A stretch of 64,000 nucleotides of DNA from Fervidicella metallireducens AeB. GTDB lineage: Bacteria; Bacillota; Clostridia; Clostridiales; Caloramatoraceae. How positions within the stretch are numbered: position 1 is the stretch's first letter; every line of letters begins with the position of its first letter. Shown here piece after piece: positions 45,458 through 55,157 of the stretch. A program made the translations under genes and the position numbers. The notes beneath the pieces are model-generated. The model was not told the DNA's origin. It saw only the letters and a list, made by a program, of their open reading frames with translations, and searched no databases. The stretch spans positions 1-64,000 of the forward strand of contig NZ_AZQP01000007.1 of assembly GCF_000601455.1 (NCBI RefSeq). Direction: 5' to 3'.

Positions 45458-46870
45458 ATGGAAACAAAAGCTGTTGAAAATTTAACTAAAAAGTATAATC
45501 TTGTTTGGGACAATTTAAAGGAAAAGGAATTAGAAAAACTTATGGGCTTCTGTGAAGACTATAAAAAATTTATGGATGTTGCTAAAACTGAAAGAGAGGC
45601 AACAGATGAGATTGTTCGCATAGCTAAGGAAAATGGGTACATAGATATCAATGAAGCAATAAAAAATGGTAAAAAATTAGCAAATGGAGATAAGGTTTAT
45701 GCTGTCAATAAAGGTAAAGGAGTAGCTATGTTCATAATAGGTAAGGAACCTATGGAGAATGGAATGAATATTGTTGGTTCACATATTGATTCCCCAAGAA
45801 TAGATGTTAAAGCTAATCCTTTATATGAGGACGAGGGTTTTGCTTTATTAGATACTCATTATTATGGAGGAATAAAAAAATACCAGTGGGTAACAATTCC
45901 TCTTGCCATCCATGGTGTAATTATTAAAAAGGGTGGAGAAAAGGTAAATGTTGTTATTGGTGAAGACGAAAATGATCCAGTTGTGTATATCTCTGATTTA
46001 TTGATTCATTTAGCTGCTGATCAAATGGAGAAAAAGCTAGCAAAAGGTATAGAAGGGGAAGACCTGAACGTATTGTTTGGAAGTATGCCAATTGAAGATA
46101 AAGAAGCAAAGGCAAGGGTAAAGTATAATATTTTAAGAATTTTAAATGAAAAGTATGGTATTGATGAAGAGGATTTTGTTACTGCAGAATTAGAAATAGT
46201 TCCAGCTGGAAAATCCAGAGATGTAGGTTTAGATAGAAGCATGGTTATGGCATATGGACATGACGATAGAATATGTGCTTATACTTCTTTAAGAGCTATG
46301 CTTGAAATTCAGGAACCAGAGAAAACATGTGTAGCATTGTTTGTTGATAAAGAAGAAATAGGAAGCAATGGTGCAACTGGTATGCATTCAAGATTCTTTG
46401 AAAATACTGTTGCAGAGGTTATGGACCTTTTAGGACAATACAGTGAATTGAAATTAAGACGTGCACTTGCTAATTCAAAAATGTTGTCATCAGATGTTAC
46501 TTGTGCAGTTGATCCTAATTTTCCAGGAGTTGTTGAGAAGAAAAATGCAGCTTATTTTGGAAAAGGTATAGTAATAACTAAATATACTGGTGCAAGAGGA
46601 AAAGCTGGATGTAATGATGCAAATGCTGAGTTTATTGGAGAGATTAGAGACATCTTTAATGCTAATGGAATTGTATGGCAATCTTCAGAACTTGGAAAGG
46701 TTGATCAAGGCGGTGGTGGTACAATAGCATATATCCTTGCAGAATATGGCATGGAAGTGGTTGATTGTGGTGTCGCATTGTTGAGTATGCATGCACCTTG
46801 GGAAATTGCAAGTAAAGCTGATATATATGAAACTTATAAGGCATATAAAGTATTCTTAATCGAAGCTTAA
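45458..46870 (+). CDS. M18-family aminopeptidase
   Basis: Zinc aminopeptidase of the M18 family, releasing N-terminal residues from peptides in the cytoplasm. The 470-aa protein contains IVGSHIDSPRIDVK (first zinc His), AYGHDDRICAYTSLRAML (bridging Asp), VDKEEIGSNGATGMHS (catalytic Glu pair) and the C-terminal SMHAPWEIASKADIYETYKAY with the last zinc His. Length and pattern fit the clostridial aminopeptidase 1 group. It has its own promoter and terminator. Confidence 0.95.
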   Translation: METKAVENLTKKYNLVWDNLKEKELEKLMGFCEDYKKFMDVAKTEREATDEIVRIAKENGYIDINEAIKNGKKLANGDKVYAVNKGKGVAMFIIGKEPMENGMNIVGSHIDSPRIDVKANPLYEDEGFALLDTHYYGGIKKYQWVTIPLAIHGVIIKKGGEKVNVVIGEDENDPVVYISDLLIHLAADQMEKKLAKGIEGEDLNVLFGSMPIEDKEAKARVKYNILRILNEKYGIDEEDFVTAELEIVPAGKSRDVGLDRSMVMAYGHDDRICAYTSLRAMLEIQEPEKTCVALFVDKEEIGSNGATGMHSRFFENTVAEVMDLLGQYSELKLRRALANSKMLSSDVTCAVDPNFPGVVEKKNAAYFGKGIVITKYTGARGKAGCNDANAEFIGEIRDIFNANGIVWQSSELGKVDQGGGGTIAYILAEYGMEVVDCGVALLSMHAPWEIASKADIYETYKAYKVFLIEA

Positions 46871-46881
46871 AAAACATTGAT

Positions 46882-46926
46882 TTAAGCCCCATGATTTATC
46901 AGGTAAATTATGGGGTTTAACTTTTT
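46882..46926 (+). terminator. Terminator of M18 aminopeptidase
   Basis: TTAAGCCCCAT (46882-46892) with ATGGGGTTTAA (46910-46920), extended inward by ATTTA/TAAAT, then CTTTTT. Confidence 0.85.
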
Positions 46927-47035
46927 ATTTTAATTTAACCAGTAGTTTTATCAGTTAATAATATAAGGAATAATATTTGATTTTATAGAGAATTATAATA
47001 ATGACATCGATATCTATATAGAGGGAGGGTTCTTT

Positions 47036-47233
47036 ATGATAAGAGAAGGTTTAATTCCAACAATGCTAGGTACAGTAGTAACAGCAGCTGGAGCTACAAT
47101 GAGGGGTATTGACATGAAAAAAAGAGGAATGCCAAGACATGAAATTAAGCCTATGGTAGCAGCCGGCATCATCGGTTTTGGATTAGCCCATGTTGTATTA
47201 GGAACCATTGACCTCGTAAAGGATAGAAGATGA
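47036..47233 (+). CDS. Small membrane-associated hypothetical protein
   Basis: A 65-aa protein with two short hydrophobic stretches (LIPTMLGTVVTAAGATM; PMVAAGIIGFGLAHVVLGTI) separated by a basic loop RGIDMKKRGMPRHEIK. The start has an excellent GGAGGG site. It is closed by a strong terminator. I do not recognise the family; the hairpin-like topology suggests a small membrane protein. It stands alone. Confidence 0.75.
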   Translation: MIREGLIPTMLGTVVTAAGATMRGIDMKKRGMPRHEIKPMVAAGIIGFGLAHVVLGTIDLVKDRR

Positions 47234-47236
47234 CAG

Positions 47237-47278
47237 TTTAAGGAGTAAGGGCATTTTCCTTACTCTTTAACTTTTTTT
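47237..47278 (+). terminator. Terminator of small membrane protein gene
   Basis: GAGTAAGG (47243-47250) with CCTTACTC (47258-47265), extended by TTAA pairs, then CTTTTTTT. Confidence 0.88.
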
Positions 47279-47390
47279 GAAATCCTTTATTATTCTTAAA
47301 TTTAATAAAGTATTTGATTTTCAGAAGGAAAATGAAAATAAAAATTGAATTATATTTCAGTAAGTAATTTTTGAAAAAAGGAGGAGGAAA

Positions 47391-48978
47391 ATGAAGAAAA
47401 AATTAATATTATTTATTATTGCAACGATTATCTTAGGTTTAGCAGTGAAAGGCTATTATTTTTTGCAGAATGTGCAAGTTTGCACATAAAGAAGTAAAGC
47501 CATTAGATTTAAGTAAAATCAATATCAAAGTCCCTATTACTGAGAAAAAAGGTATGGTTTTCTATGAAATATTTGTTAGATCATTTTACGATAGCAACGG
47601 TGATGGAATTGGAGATTTAAAGGGAATTGAAGAAAAATTGGATTATATACAAAACCTAGGTGTGAATGGAATATGGTTAAGTCCAATATTTGAATCACCA
47701 AGCTATCACGGCTATGATGTTACAGATTACTACAGGATTAAAGAAGAACTTGGAACTTTTGAGGATTTTGTTAATCTAATAAAAGAAGCTCACAGAAGAA
47801 ACATAAAAGTGATAATTGATTTTGTTCCAAATCACACAAGTAGCATGCACCCATGGTTTATTGAAGCTAGAAAATCAAAAAACAATAAATATAGAGATTA
47901 TTATGTTTGGTCAGATAAAAATACAAATCTAACTGAGTTGTCTGACATTGGGCAAAGGGCATGGCATAAAAGTGGTGATTCATTTTATTATGCAAATTTT
48001 TGGTCAGAAATGCCAGATTTAAATTTTGATAACAAAAGAGTAAGAAAAGAAATAAAAGAAATTGCAGAATTCTGGCTTGATAAAGGAGTAGATGGTTTTA
48101 GAATAGATGCGGCTAGGCATATTTATCCCCAAAATAGAATTCAAGATACTTTAATCTGGTGGCAGGAGTTTGGTGATTATGTCAGAATTATAAAAAGTGA
48201 TACGTATCTGGTGGGAGAAATTTGGACTAGTGAAAATATAATAGGAAAGTACTTTAAGGTCATGGATTCATGCTTTAATTTTCCCCTAGCAGAAGAAATA
48301 ATAAAGGCTGCAACTTCTGGAAGAACTGTAAATCTTAAATTAATCATGGAAAACACCTATCCTAAATATGGGAACATTAATAAGAACTTTGTAGATGCAC
48401 CTTTTCTTACTAATCATGATATGAATCGAGTAATGTCAAGGCTAAAGTCAATGGAAAAAATGAAAACAGCTGCTGCAATCTACCTAACACTCCCAGGCAA
48501 TCCATTTATCTATTATGGTGAAGAGATAGGAATGTTAGGTGAGAAGCCTGATGAAAAAATAAGGGAACCATTTAAATGGTACAAAAACAGTGGCAAGGGG
48601 CAAACAACATGGGAAAGATTAGATTATAATATAGGGAAAAATTCAACTTCAGTTGAGGAAATGGATAACAAGAATGATTCCTTGCTTAACTTTTACAGGG
48701 ATATGATCAAGTTTAGATTGTCTAACGATGTTTTAACAAAAGGAGATATAAAGCTATTAAATACAGATGATAAAACATTGGCTTATTTAAGAACTTATGA
48801 AAGCAATTCAAACCTTATAGTTCATAACCTGGGTGACAGTTCTGTTACTTTAACAATTCATCTGCCACAGGATATACAGTTAAAGGGAGAAATAATTAAA
48901 GGAAAAGGAGATATGAATATAAATAATGGTGATATAAACTTAAATTTAAATAGGAATTCTTTTATAATAATTAAATAG
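47391..48978 (+). CDS. GH13 alpha-amylase family enzyme with signal-anchor, probable frameshift near N-terminus
   Basis: Glycoside hydrolase of family 13, acting on alpha-glucans or oligosaccharides. The main frame, from 47470, has the GH13 regions DFVPNHTS, GFRIDAARH (nucleophile Asp), VGEIWTS (acid/base Glu) and LTNHDMNR. The only good ribosome site, AAAGGAGGAGG, serves ATG 47391 in another frame, encoding MKKKLILFIIATIILGLAVKG, a signal or anchor sequence. That frame meets the enzyme frame if one T is removed from TTTTTT (47459-47464), giving 528 aa. The enzyme is thus probably exported. Without the correction, translation from 47470 would lack a signal and a ribosome site. Confidence 0.82.
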
Positions 48979-49022
48979 TATAAAGATAATTAAGTATCTA
49001 CAAGAATTAGAATCCAAATAAA

Positions 49023-49055
49023 AAAGAGCATTGAATTCAACACTCAATGCTCTTT
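49023..49055. terminator. Bidirectional terminator between amylase and tRNA-Leu
   Basis: Perfect 12-bp stem AAAGAGCATTGA/TCAATGCTCTTT with a nine-base loop and A/T on both sides. Confidence 0.85.
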
Positions 49056-49069
49056 AATCTTGGTATAAC

Positions 49070-49156
49070 TGGTGCCGAAGGCGGGGGTCGAACCCGCACG
49101 GATTTTACTCCACCGGATTTTGAGTCCGGCGCGTCTGCCAATTCCACCACTTCGGC
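49070..49156 (-). tRNA. tRNA-Leu (anticodon CAA)
   Basis: On the minus strand the sequence starts GCCGAAG and ends CTTCGGC-A-CCA, a perfect 7-bp acceptor stem with encoded CCA. The anticodon arm is CCGGA-CTCAAAA-TCCGG, giving CAA, which reads UUG. A long variable arm and the GGTTCGAC T-loop are present, as expected for class II leucine tRNA. Length 87 with CCA. Confidence 0.96.
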
Positions 49157-49264
49157 ATGCAATATACTGTTCCTGTTGACATGTTTTATTATAAATCCAA
49201 AATTATTTTAAGTCAACAATAAATTTTAAAAGAATATACAATACACAATTATATTTTAATAACA

Positions 49265-49300
49265 AAGCAAGTGAAGCATTAAAATATAGCTCACTTGCTT
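49265..49300 (-). terminator. Terminator downstream of membrane protein gene
   Basis: AAGCAAGTGA (49265-49274) with TCACTTGCTT (49291-49300). Read on the minus strand it lies about 45 bases after the stop of the 49344-49691 gene. Confidence 0.6.
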
Positions 49301-49343
49301 ATTATGTAAACAATTACTGATTAATAGAATAACAAACATTTTA

Positions 49344-49691
49344 TTATTTGTTATCATTTTTGGCTCTATTAGGTTTTGCCTTTGGTCTTCCAACAACCGG
49401 TTTATTTTTATTTTCACGATCGATTTTAGCAGTTTCAAGATAAATTAACATAAGGACAGAAAAGACAATAACTTGGACATATGGGATTAAAACATTACTA
49501 GTGTAAAATTTTTGAAACAACAATGGCATAAACAACATAAAGGTCATTAAAATAAAAAGAACACTTTTTTTGATTTTGTACTTTTTAAGTAATGTAACCC
49601 TTAAGAAATTAAATATTATTATTGAAAAAATTGCAATAGCAGTGAAAATTAAAACTATTACATACCATGGTGCACCTTTTGGCAACATCAT
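49344..49691 (-). CDS. Hypothetical membrane protein
   Basis: A 115-aa protein with three predicted membrane segments (about 8-30, 42-60, 65-85) and a basic, proline-containing tail (PVVGRPKAKPNRAKND). No family is recognised. AAAGGAGG precedes two adjacent ATG codons, so the start is either 49691 or 49688. It is flanked by the tRNA-Leu gene and aroC on the opposite strand and stands alone. Confidence 0.72.
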   Translation of the reverse strand: MMLPKGAPWYVIVLIFTAIAIFSIIIFNFLRVTLLKKYKIKKSVLFILMTFMLFMPLLFQKFYTSNVLIPYVQVIVFSVLMLIYLETAKIDRENKNKPVVGRPKAKPNRAKNDNK

Positions 49692-49863
49692 AGTTAAAAC
49701 CTCCTTTCTATTTAATATATTATAATATTTTTTATATAATTTCCAGATTAAATTAACGTAGTATACATTAACTATATATGAAGAATGATAATATTTATGG
49801 TAAAATTAAATACTGGATAAGAAAAAATGTAAAACTGTTTAAATATGTAAAGGGGTTGAATTT

Positions 49864-51012
49864 ATGTTAAGATTTCTTGATGCAGGAGAATCCCATGGTA
49901 AAGGATTGGTTGCAATTATTGAAGGGTTTCCTTCAAATGTTGAAATAGATATAAACAGAGTAAATCTGCAATTGGCTAGAAGACAAAGGGGGTATGGGAG
50001 AGGAGAAAGAATGAAAATAGAATATGACCAGGTAGAAATCTTATCAGGTATTAGAGGTGGCAAAACAACTGGCTCCCCTATATCTATGTTAATATATAAT
50101 AAGGATTATAAAAATTGGATGGACATTATGGATATACAAAAGGAATATACTGGAAAGATTACTGTTCCAAGGCCAGGACATGCTGATTTAAATGGAATTT
50201 TAAAATATAATCTTAATGATATAAGAAATGTAATTGAGAGGGCAAGTGCTCGAGAAACAGCAATAAGAACTGCTATTGGAGCAATTTGTATGGAACTTTT
50301 AAATAAATTTGACGTCAAAATAGTCAGCAGGGTATTAAGGATAGGAAAAGTGGAGGATTTAAGCAGAGTTGATATGAGTGCTGAAGAAAACATTAAACGT
50401 ATAGAGGAGTCACAAATCAGGTGTTTTGATGCTAAGATAGAAAAAAGGATGATTGAAGAAATTGAATTAGCTAAAGAAAAGGGAGAAACATTAGGAGGAG
50501 AGGTTGAAGTAATAGCTTATAATATACCATGTGGGTTAGGAAGTTATTCAAGTTATGATAGAAGGATGGATTATATAATCTCAGGTGCTATAATGTCAAT
50601 ACAGGCTGTGAAAGCAATGGAATTTGGTGAGGGTATTATGGCTTCATGTTCATATGGCAGCGAAGTGAATGATGAAATTATTGTAGAAAATGATTACTAT
50701 AAGCGTTCAACAAATTATGCAGGGGGGATAGAAGGAGGAATAACCAATGGAATGCCTGTTGTGATTAAAGTTTATATGAAGCCAATACCAACAACAAGGA
50801 AGGGTATAAAGACAGTAAAATTGAATGGAGAGGAAGCTATAAGTAGATATGAACGCTCTGATACATGTGCAGTTCCATCATTAGGTGTTGTATGTGAAAA
50901 TATTTTAGCCTTTGAAATAACTAAGGAATTTTTAAATAAATTTGGTGGAGACTCCATTGAAGATATAAGAAACTCCTATGACTTTTATTTGAAACGTATA
51001 AGCAGGAGGTAG
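49864..51012 (+). CDS. aroC: Chorismate synthase
   Basis: Final shikimate-pathway enzyme, converting EPSP to chorismate with reduced FMN. The 382-aa protein has the N-terminal signature RFLDAGESHGKGLVAIIEG, RRQRGYGRG, the RASARETAIRTAIGA segment with FMN and substrate residues, and the late SDTCAVPSLGVVCE motif. Upstream AAAGGGG lies at normal spacing. It is followed four bases later by the sigma factor gene, an unusual pairing, and no other aromatic pathway gene is in the window. Confidence 0.97.
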   Translation: MLRFLDAGESHGKGLVAIIEGFPSNVEIDINRVNLQLARRQRGYGRGERMKIEYDQVEILSGIRGGKTTGSPISMLIYNKDYKNWMDIMDIQKEYTGKITVPRPGHADLNGILKYNLNDIRNVIERASARETAIRTAIGAICMELLNKFDVKIVSRVLRIGKVEDLSRVDMSAEENIKRIEESQIRCFDAKIEKRMIEEIELAKEKGETLGGEVEVIAYNIPCGLGSYSSYDRRMDYIISGAIMSIQAVKAMEFGEGIMASCSYGSEVNDEIIVENDYYKRSTNYAGGIEGGITNGMPVVIKVYMKPIPTTRKGIKTVKLNGEEAISRYERSDTCAVPSLGVVCENILAFEITKEFLNKFGGDSIEDIRNSYDFYLKRISRR

Positions 51013-51016
51013 AGAT

Positions 51017-51565
51017 ATGGAAGAAATGGAGCTTATTGAGAGGTGTAAGAATAAAGATTTATTAGCCTTTGAAAAACTTTTTAGTATATATGAAAACAAG
51101 ATATATAATCTTTCCTATTATACCTTAAAGAATAAAGAAGATGCACGTGACGTAACGCAGGATGTATGTTTGAAAATATATAAGTCAATTGAAAAGTTTC
51201 AAGGTAACAGTAAAATATCAACATGGATATATAGAATTACTTACAATACATGCATTGATTATTTAAAAAAGAAAAAAGCTGAGATATCATTTGAAGAGGC
51301 ATCCAAATTTGAAATAGATAATGAATACAGGGTGGAAAGCATTGTAGAAAAAAATGAGATAAAAAATATAATTAAAAAGTGTATATTAAGGCTAAGTAAT
51401 GATCATAGGACAATTATTATATTAAGAGATATAAATGGACTTTCATACCAGGAAATATCAGAAATATTAGGGCTTGAAATTGGAACTGTAAAATCCAGAA
51501 TTAACCGGGCAAGGGAAGCACTAAAAAACGAATTGACAAAGACAGGAATCAGAAGGGGGTGCTGA
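51017..51565 (+). CDS. ECF-type RNA polymerase sigma factor
   Basis: Group IV (ECF) sigma-70 factor of 182 aa. Region 2 is seen in EDARDVTQDVCLKIYKSIEKF and STWIYRITYNTCIDYLKKKK; region 4 in LSYQEISEILGLEIGTVKSRINRAREAL with the helix-turn-helix. The ribosome site AGGAGGTAG lies within the end of aroC. The next gene, one base away, encodes a membrane protein fit to be its anti-sigma factor. The stress that activates it is not known. Confidence 0.92.
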   Translation: MEEMELIERCKNKDLLAFEKLFSIYENKIYNLSYYTLKNKEDARDVTQDVCLKIYKSIEKFQGNSKISTWIYRITYNTCIDYLKKKKAEISFEEASKFEIDNEYRVESIVEKNEIKNIIKKCILRLSNDHRTIIILRDINGLSYQEISEILGLEIGTVKSRINRAREALKNELTKTGIRRGC

Positions 51566-51566
51566 T

Positions 51567-52430
51567 ATGAGTTTAGAAAGATATTTGAATGATTTAGATA
51601 AAAATGAAGAATTAGAAGCAGGTTTACTATTTGAATTAGAAGAAACGGCACCTGATGAGTTACACAATGAAATTATTGACAGGATGATAAATGAGCATAC
51701 TTTGCATAAAAAACAAAAATTAAACCATAAATTCTTAACAGGGTTGGCTGCCGCAATTTTAATTTTTGTTGGTGCAAGAAGTATTTATCTACCTTTCCAT
51801 AATTTGAAAAAGTCTGAGGAAACAGGATACCTAAAGGATAAAAAAGAATTATCAAAAAATATAATGGAGGATAGAGGTGTAGCAAAACAGGCTCCTGGGG
51901 TAACTCAATATTCTCTATCAAATGAAAATACAACTACAGATAAAAATATGTCTTCTGCAAATATAACAAATGACAGGTTAGAAACAACAAAAAAGAATAT
52001 AAGTCAAGCTACTGAAAAAAGTTTAGCTGAAAAGACAAATGATGTAAAACTTCAACAGGAAAGAAAGGAAAAGGATACATCGGAAAAAAATTACAGTTAT
52101 GATAAAAAAGAGAAGACTCAAGTAACAGATTTTAAAAATAACGATATTAATGATGAGGTATTAAATAATAACTCTAATAAAACATCTTCGGACTTTAGTG
52201 ATAAAAGTTATGTTGTTAATTATCAGTTATATATTAATGATGAGGAGGAAGAAAAAGTTAGATTGATTTTAGCTGGTTCTACAAAACTTTCTGATAATAT
52301 TTTTTCCTTAACAGAAGAGGATTTTAAAAATTTTTTAGAAGAAGTTAACAGAGATAATATTCAGCTTGAGATGTTGAATGAAGTTAAAGAAGATAAAGTT
52401 GTAATAGAAATATTAAAAAAGCAGCCGTAA
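51567..52430 (+). CDS. Probable membrane anti-sigma factor
   Basis: A 287-aa protein with a cytoplasmic N-terminal 55 residues, one membrane segment (about 54-74, FLTGLAAAILIFVGARSIYL) and a long extracytoplasmic part. The outer part is first low-complexity (Lys/Thr/Asn/Ser, about 75-210) and then a compact domain (YVVNYQLYINDEEEEKVRLI onward). The N-terminal part lacks the HxxxCxxC zinc motif of ZAS-type anti-sigma factors. The role is inferred from topology and from coupling to the sigma gene one base upstream. Its own ribosome site is AGGGGG. Confidence 0.75.
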   Translation: MSLERYLNDLDKNEELEAGLLFELEETAPDELHNEIIDRMINEHTLHKKQKLNHKFLTGLAAAILIFVGARSIYLPFHNLKKSEETGYLKDKKELSKNIMEDRGVAKQAPGVTQYSLSNENTTTDKNMSSANITNDRLETTKKNISQATEKSLAEKTNDVKLQQERKEKDTSEKNYSYDKKEKTQVTDFKNNDINDEVLNNNSNKTSSDFSDKSYVVNYQLYINDEEEEKVRLILAGSTKLSDNIFSLTEEDFKNFLEEVNRDNIQLEMLNEVKEDKVVIEILKKQP

Positions 52431-52445
52431 GGTTGCTTTTTTTAA
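52415..52445 (+). terminator. Terminator of sigma/anti-sigma unit
   Basis: AAAAGCAGCC pairs with GGTTGCTTTT, stem GCAGCC/GGTTGC with a short loop containing the stop codon, then T run. Confidence 0.82.
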
Positions 52446-52518
52446 CAACAATCATATATTCAATAAATAATTGAAAGGGTAAATTTTACTCTAAATTAAC
52501 ATGAATTTCTGGTTGACT

Positions 52519-52547
52519 TTTACATAATGAAAGTTATTGTATATAAT
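52519..52547 (+). promoter_or_regulatory. Sigma-A promoter of polA
   Basis: TTTACA (52519-52524) and perfect TATAAT (52542-52547), 17-base spacer, 32 bases before the TTG start. Confidence 0.7.
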
Positions 52548-52578
52548 ATATTTAATTAAAGGTTAAGGGGAGATTAAA

Positions 52579-55149
52579 TTGAATAAAAGGAAACTAGTTA
52601 TTTTAGATGCTAATAGTTTATTAAATAGAGCTTATTATGCACTTCCGCCAATGACTACTTCAAATGGACAACCAACTGGAGCAGTTTATGGGTTTACTAC
52701 AATGCTTCTCAAAATACTTGAGGAGATGAAACCAGACTATATAGCAGCAGCTTTTGATAAAAAGGCTCCAACATTTAGACATAAAGAATATGAGGATTAT
52801 AAAGCAGGGAGAAAAAAAATGCCTGATGATTTAGCACAGCAGTTCCCGCCTGTTAAGGAATTACTCCAAGCATTTAATGTTGGAATTTTTGAGATAGAGG
52901 GATATGAAGCGGATGATATAATTGGAACAATAGCAAAAAAGTTTGAGTCACCTGAGCTTGATGTATATATTTACACTGGTGATAGGGATGCGTTACAACT
53001 TGTTTCAAAATACACAAGGGTTATAATAACTAAAAAGGGCATAACTGAAACAGATTTATATGATATCCAACAAATAAAAGATAAATATGGTCTTACGCCT
53101 GAAGGAATAATTGATTTAAAAGGTTTAATGGGTGACGCATCGGATAATATACCAGGGGTTCCAGGGGTTGGTGAAAAAACAGCTATAAAGTTATTATTAG
53201 AGTATAAGACACTTGAAAACGTTTTTGAAAATCTTGATAAGGTTTCGGGAAAAAAGTTAAAAGAAAATCTTGAAAAACATAGGGATGATGCTTTCTTAAG
53301 TAAAAAATTAGCAACAATCGATAGAAATGTACCAATAGATTTTAAATTGGATGATATAAAGGTAGAAGATTATGATGCTGCTATGGTAAAAGAATTATTT
53401 AAACTAATGGAGTTTAAAAGTTTAGGGGATAGAATAAAATTAGAAGAAAAAAAGGAAATTAAGGAAATAGGACTACCAGAAATAAAGGAATACCTTGGCG
53501 ATTCATCAGTATTTGATAAAATAACTAAGGAAAAGACATTTAATTTTGTATTTACATATAGCGGTAATGAAGTAAATGGTATGATGGTGGATAAAAATTT
53601 ATATGTAACGAGAGAAAAAATTAGTGATTTTAAAGAGATTTTTGAGTCAGATGAAATAAAAAAGAACACCTTTGGCTTAAAGAGGGTTTACAGTTACCTA
53701 AAGAAAAATAATATAAATTTGGCAGCAGTTGATTTCGATTTTGAGATTGCGGCATATCTTTTAAATCCATCAGAAAATGATTATGGAATTACAACCATAC
53801 TTGAAAAATTTACTGAACTAAACTTGCCACCAGTTAATGAAGAAAATTCAAAAAATATAACTGTAATGTTTCTTGAAAGCATGGAAAACATAAAGGCTTT
53901 AATGTTGGAGAAGATGCACCAATATGAAATGTTAGAACTATTTAATAATATTGAGATGCCTTTATGTGAAGTGTTGGCTAAAATGGAGATCCAAGGATTT
54001 AAGATTGATAAAAATACACTTAACGAAATAGGATTTGAACTCTCAGAAGAAATAGATAAGCTTACAGCAGAAATATATGATATTGCTGCAGAAGAGTTTA
54101 ATATAAATTCACCAAAACAGCTAGGAGTAATACTCTTTGAAAAATTACAACTTCCCATTATAAAGAAAACTAAAACTGGATACTCCACAAGTGCAGAAGT
54201 TTTAGAGGAATTATTAGGAAAACACGAAATAATTGAAAAAATATTAAGTTATAGACAGCTTACTAAGCTGAAATCAACATATATAGATGGTTTAATTGCA
54301 GCGGTTGAATCAGATGGAAAGATACATTCAAATTTTAATCAGACAGTAACTGCTACAGGGAGAATCTCAAGCACTGAGCCAAACCTCCAAAATATACCAA
54401 TAAAAATGGAATATGGAAGGACTATAAGAAAAGCTTTTATTCCATCAAAAAAGGATAACTTAATTTTATCAGCTGATTATTCACAAATTGAACTAAGGGT
54501 ACTTGCACATTTATCAAAGGATGAAAATTTAATAGACGCATTTATAAATAACCAAGATATACACACAAGGACAGCTTCGGAAGTGTTTGGAATATCAATG
54601 GATGAAGTTACAAAATTGCAGAGAAGCAATGCAAAAGCTGTAAATTTTGGAATTATTTATGGATTAAGCGATTTTGGGTTATCAAAGGATATAAAGGTCA
54701 GTGTAAAGGAAGCAAAAAAATATATAGAGAACTATTTTGAAAGATATAAGGGAGTTAAAAAATATCTGGATGATACAATTAGAGAAGCAAGAGAAAAAAA
54801 TTACGTTAAAACTTTGATGCATAGAATTAGATTTATACCTGAAATAAATTCAACCAATAAAAATGTAAGGATGTTTGGTGAAAGGTTAGCAATGAATACT
54901 CCAATTCAAGGAAGTGCGGCAGATATAATAAAAATTGCAATGGTTAATGTAGATAAAAGACTAAAAGAAAATAATTTAAAATCCAAATTAATATTACAAG
55001 TACATGATGAATTAATTTTAGAGGTTGAAAAAGAAGAAGCAGACGATGTTGTGAATCTTGTCAGAACTGAGATGGAAAAAGCTGTTTCCTTAGCAGTACC
55101 GCTAATAGTAGACATTAATCTAGGTGAAAACTGGTATGAAACGAAGTAG
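52579..55149 (+). CDS. polA: DNA polymerase I
   Basis: Family A polymerase for Okazaki fragment processing and repair, 856 aa. The 5' nuclease domain (1-290) has GLMGDASDNIPGVPGVGEKTA. The middle domain (about 300-480) lacks the DxE and other metal residues of a 3'-5' exonuclease, so proofreading is probably absent, as in many Firmicutes. The polymerase domain has motif A DYSQIELRVLAHLS near residue 633, motif B RSNAKAVNFGIIYGLSDFG near 683 and motif C LQVHDELILEV near 809. The start codon is TTG, supported by GGGGAG. It is followed closely by coaE. Confidence 0.96.
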   Translation: MNKRKLVILDANSLLNRAYYALPPMTTSNGQPTGAVYGFTTMLLKILEEMKPDYIAAAFDKKAPTFRHKEYEDYKAGRKKMPDDLAQQFPPVKELLQAFNVGIFEIEGYEADDIIGTIAKKFESPELDVYIYTGDRDALQLVSKYTRVIITKKGITETDLYDIQQIKDKYGLTPEGIIDLKGLMGDASDNIPGVPGVGEKTAIKLLLEYKTLENVFENLDKVSGKKLKENLEKHRDDAFLSKKLATIDRNVPIDFKLDDIKVEDYDAAMVKELFKLMEFKSLGDRIKLEEKKEIKEIGLPEIKEYLGDSSVFDKITKEKTFNFVFTYSGNEVNGMMVDKNLYVTREKISDFKEIFESDEIKKNTFGLKRVYSYLKKNNINLAAVDFDFEIAAYLLNPSENDYGITTILEKFTELNLPPVNEENSKNITVMFLESMENIKALMLEKMHQYEMLELFNNIEMPLCEVLAKMEIQGFKIDKNTLNEIGFELSEEIDKLTAEIYDIAAEEFNINSPKQLGVILFEKLQLPIIKKTKTGYSTSAEVLEELLGKHEIIEKILSYRQLTKLKSTYIDGLIAAVESDGKIHSNFNQTVTATGRISSTEPNLQNIPIKMEYGRTIRKAFIPSKKDNLILSADYSQIELRVLAHLSKDENLIDAFINNQDIHTRTASEVFGISMDEVTKLQRSNAKAVNFGIIYGLSDFGLSKDIKVSVKEAKKYIENYFERYKGVKKYLDDTIREAREKNYVKTLMHRIRFIPEINSTNKNVRMFGERLAMNTPIQGSAADIIKIAMVNVDKRLKENNLKSKLILQVHDELILEVEKEEADDVVNLVRTEMEKAVSLAVPLIVDINLGENWYETK

Positions 55150-55157
55150 GTGATAAT

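Noticed and set aside
54712-54723. Possible recoding site GCAAAAAAATAT in polA
   Set aside because: The polymerase motifs continue in the original frame, so no shift is needed here.
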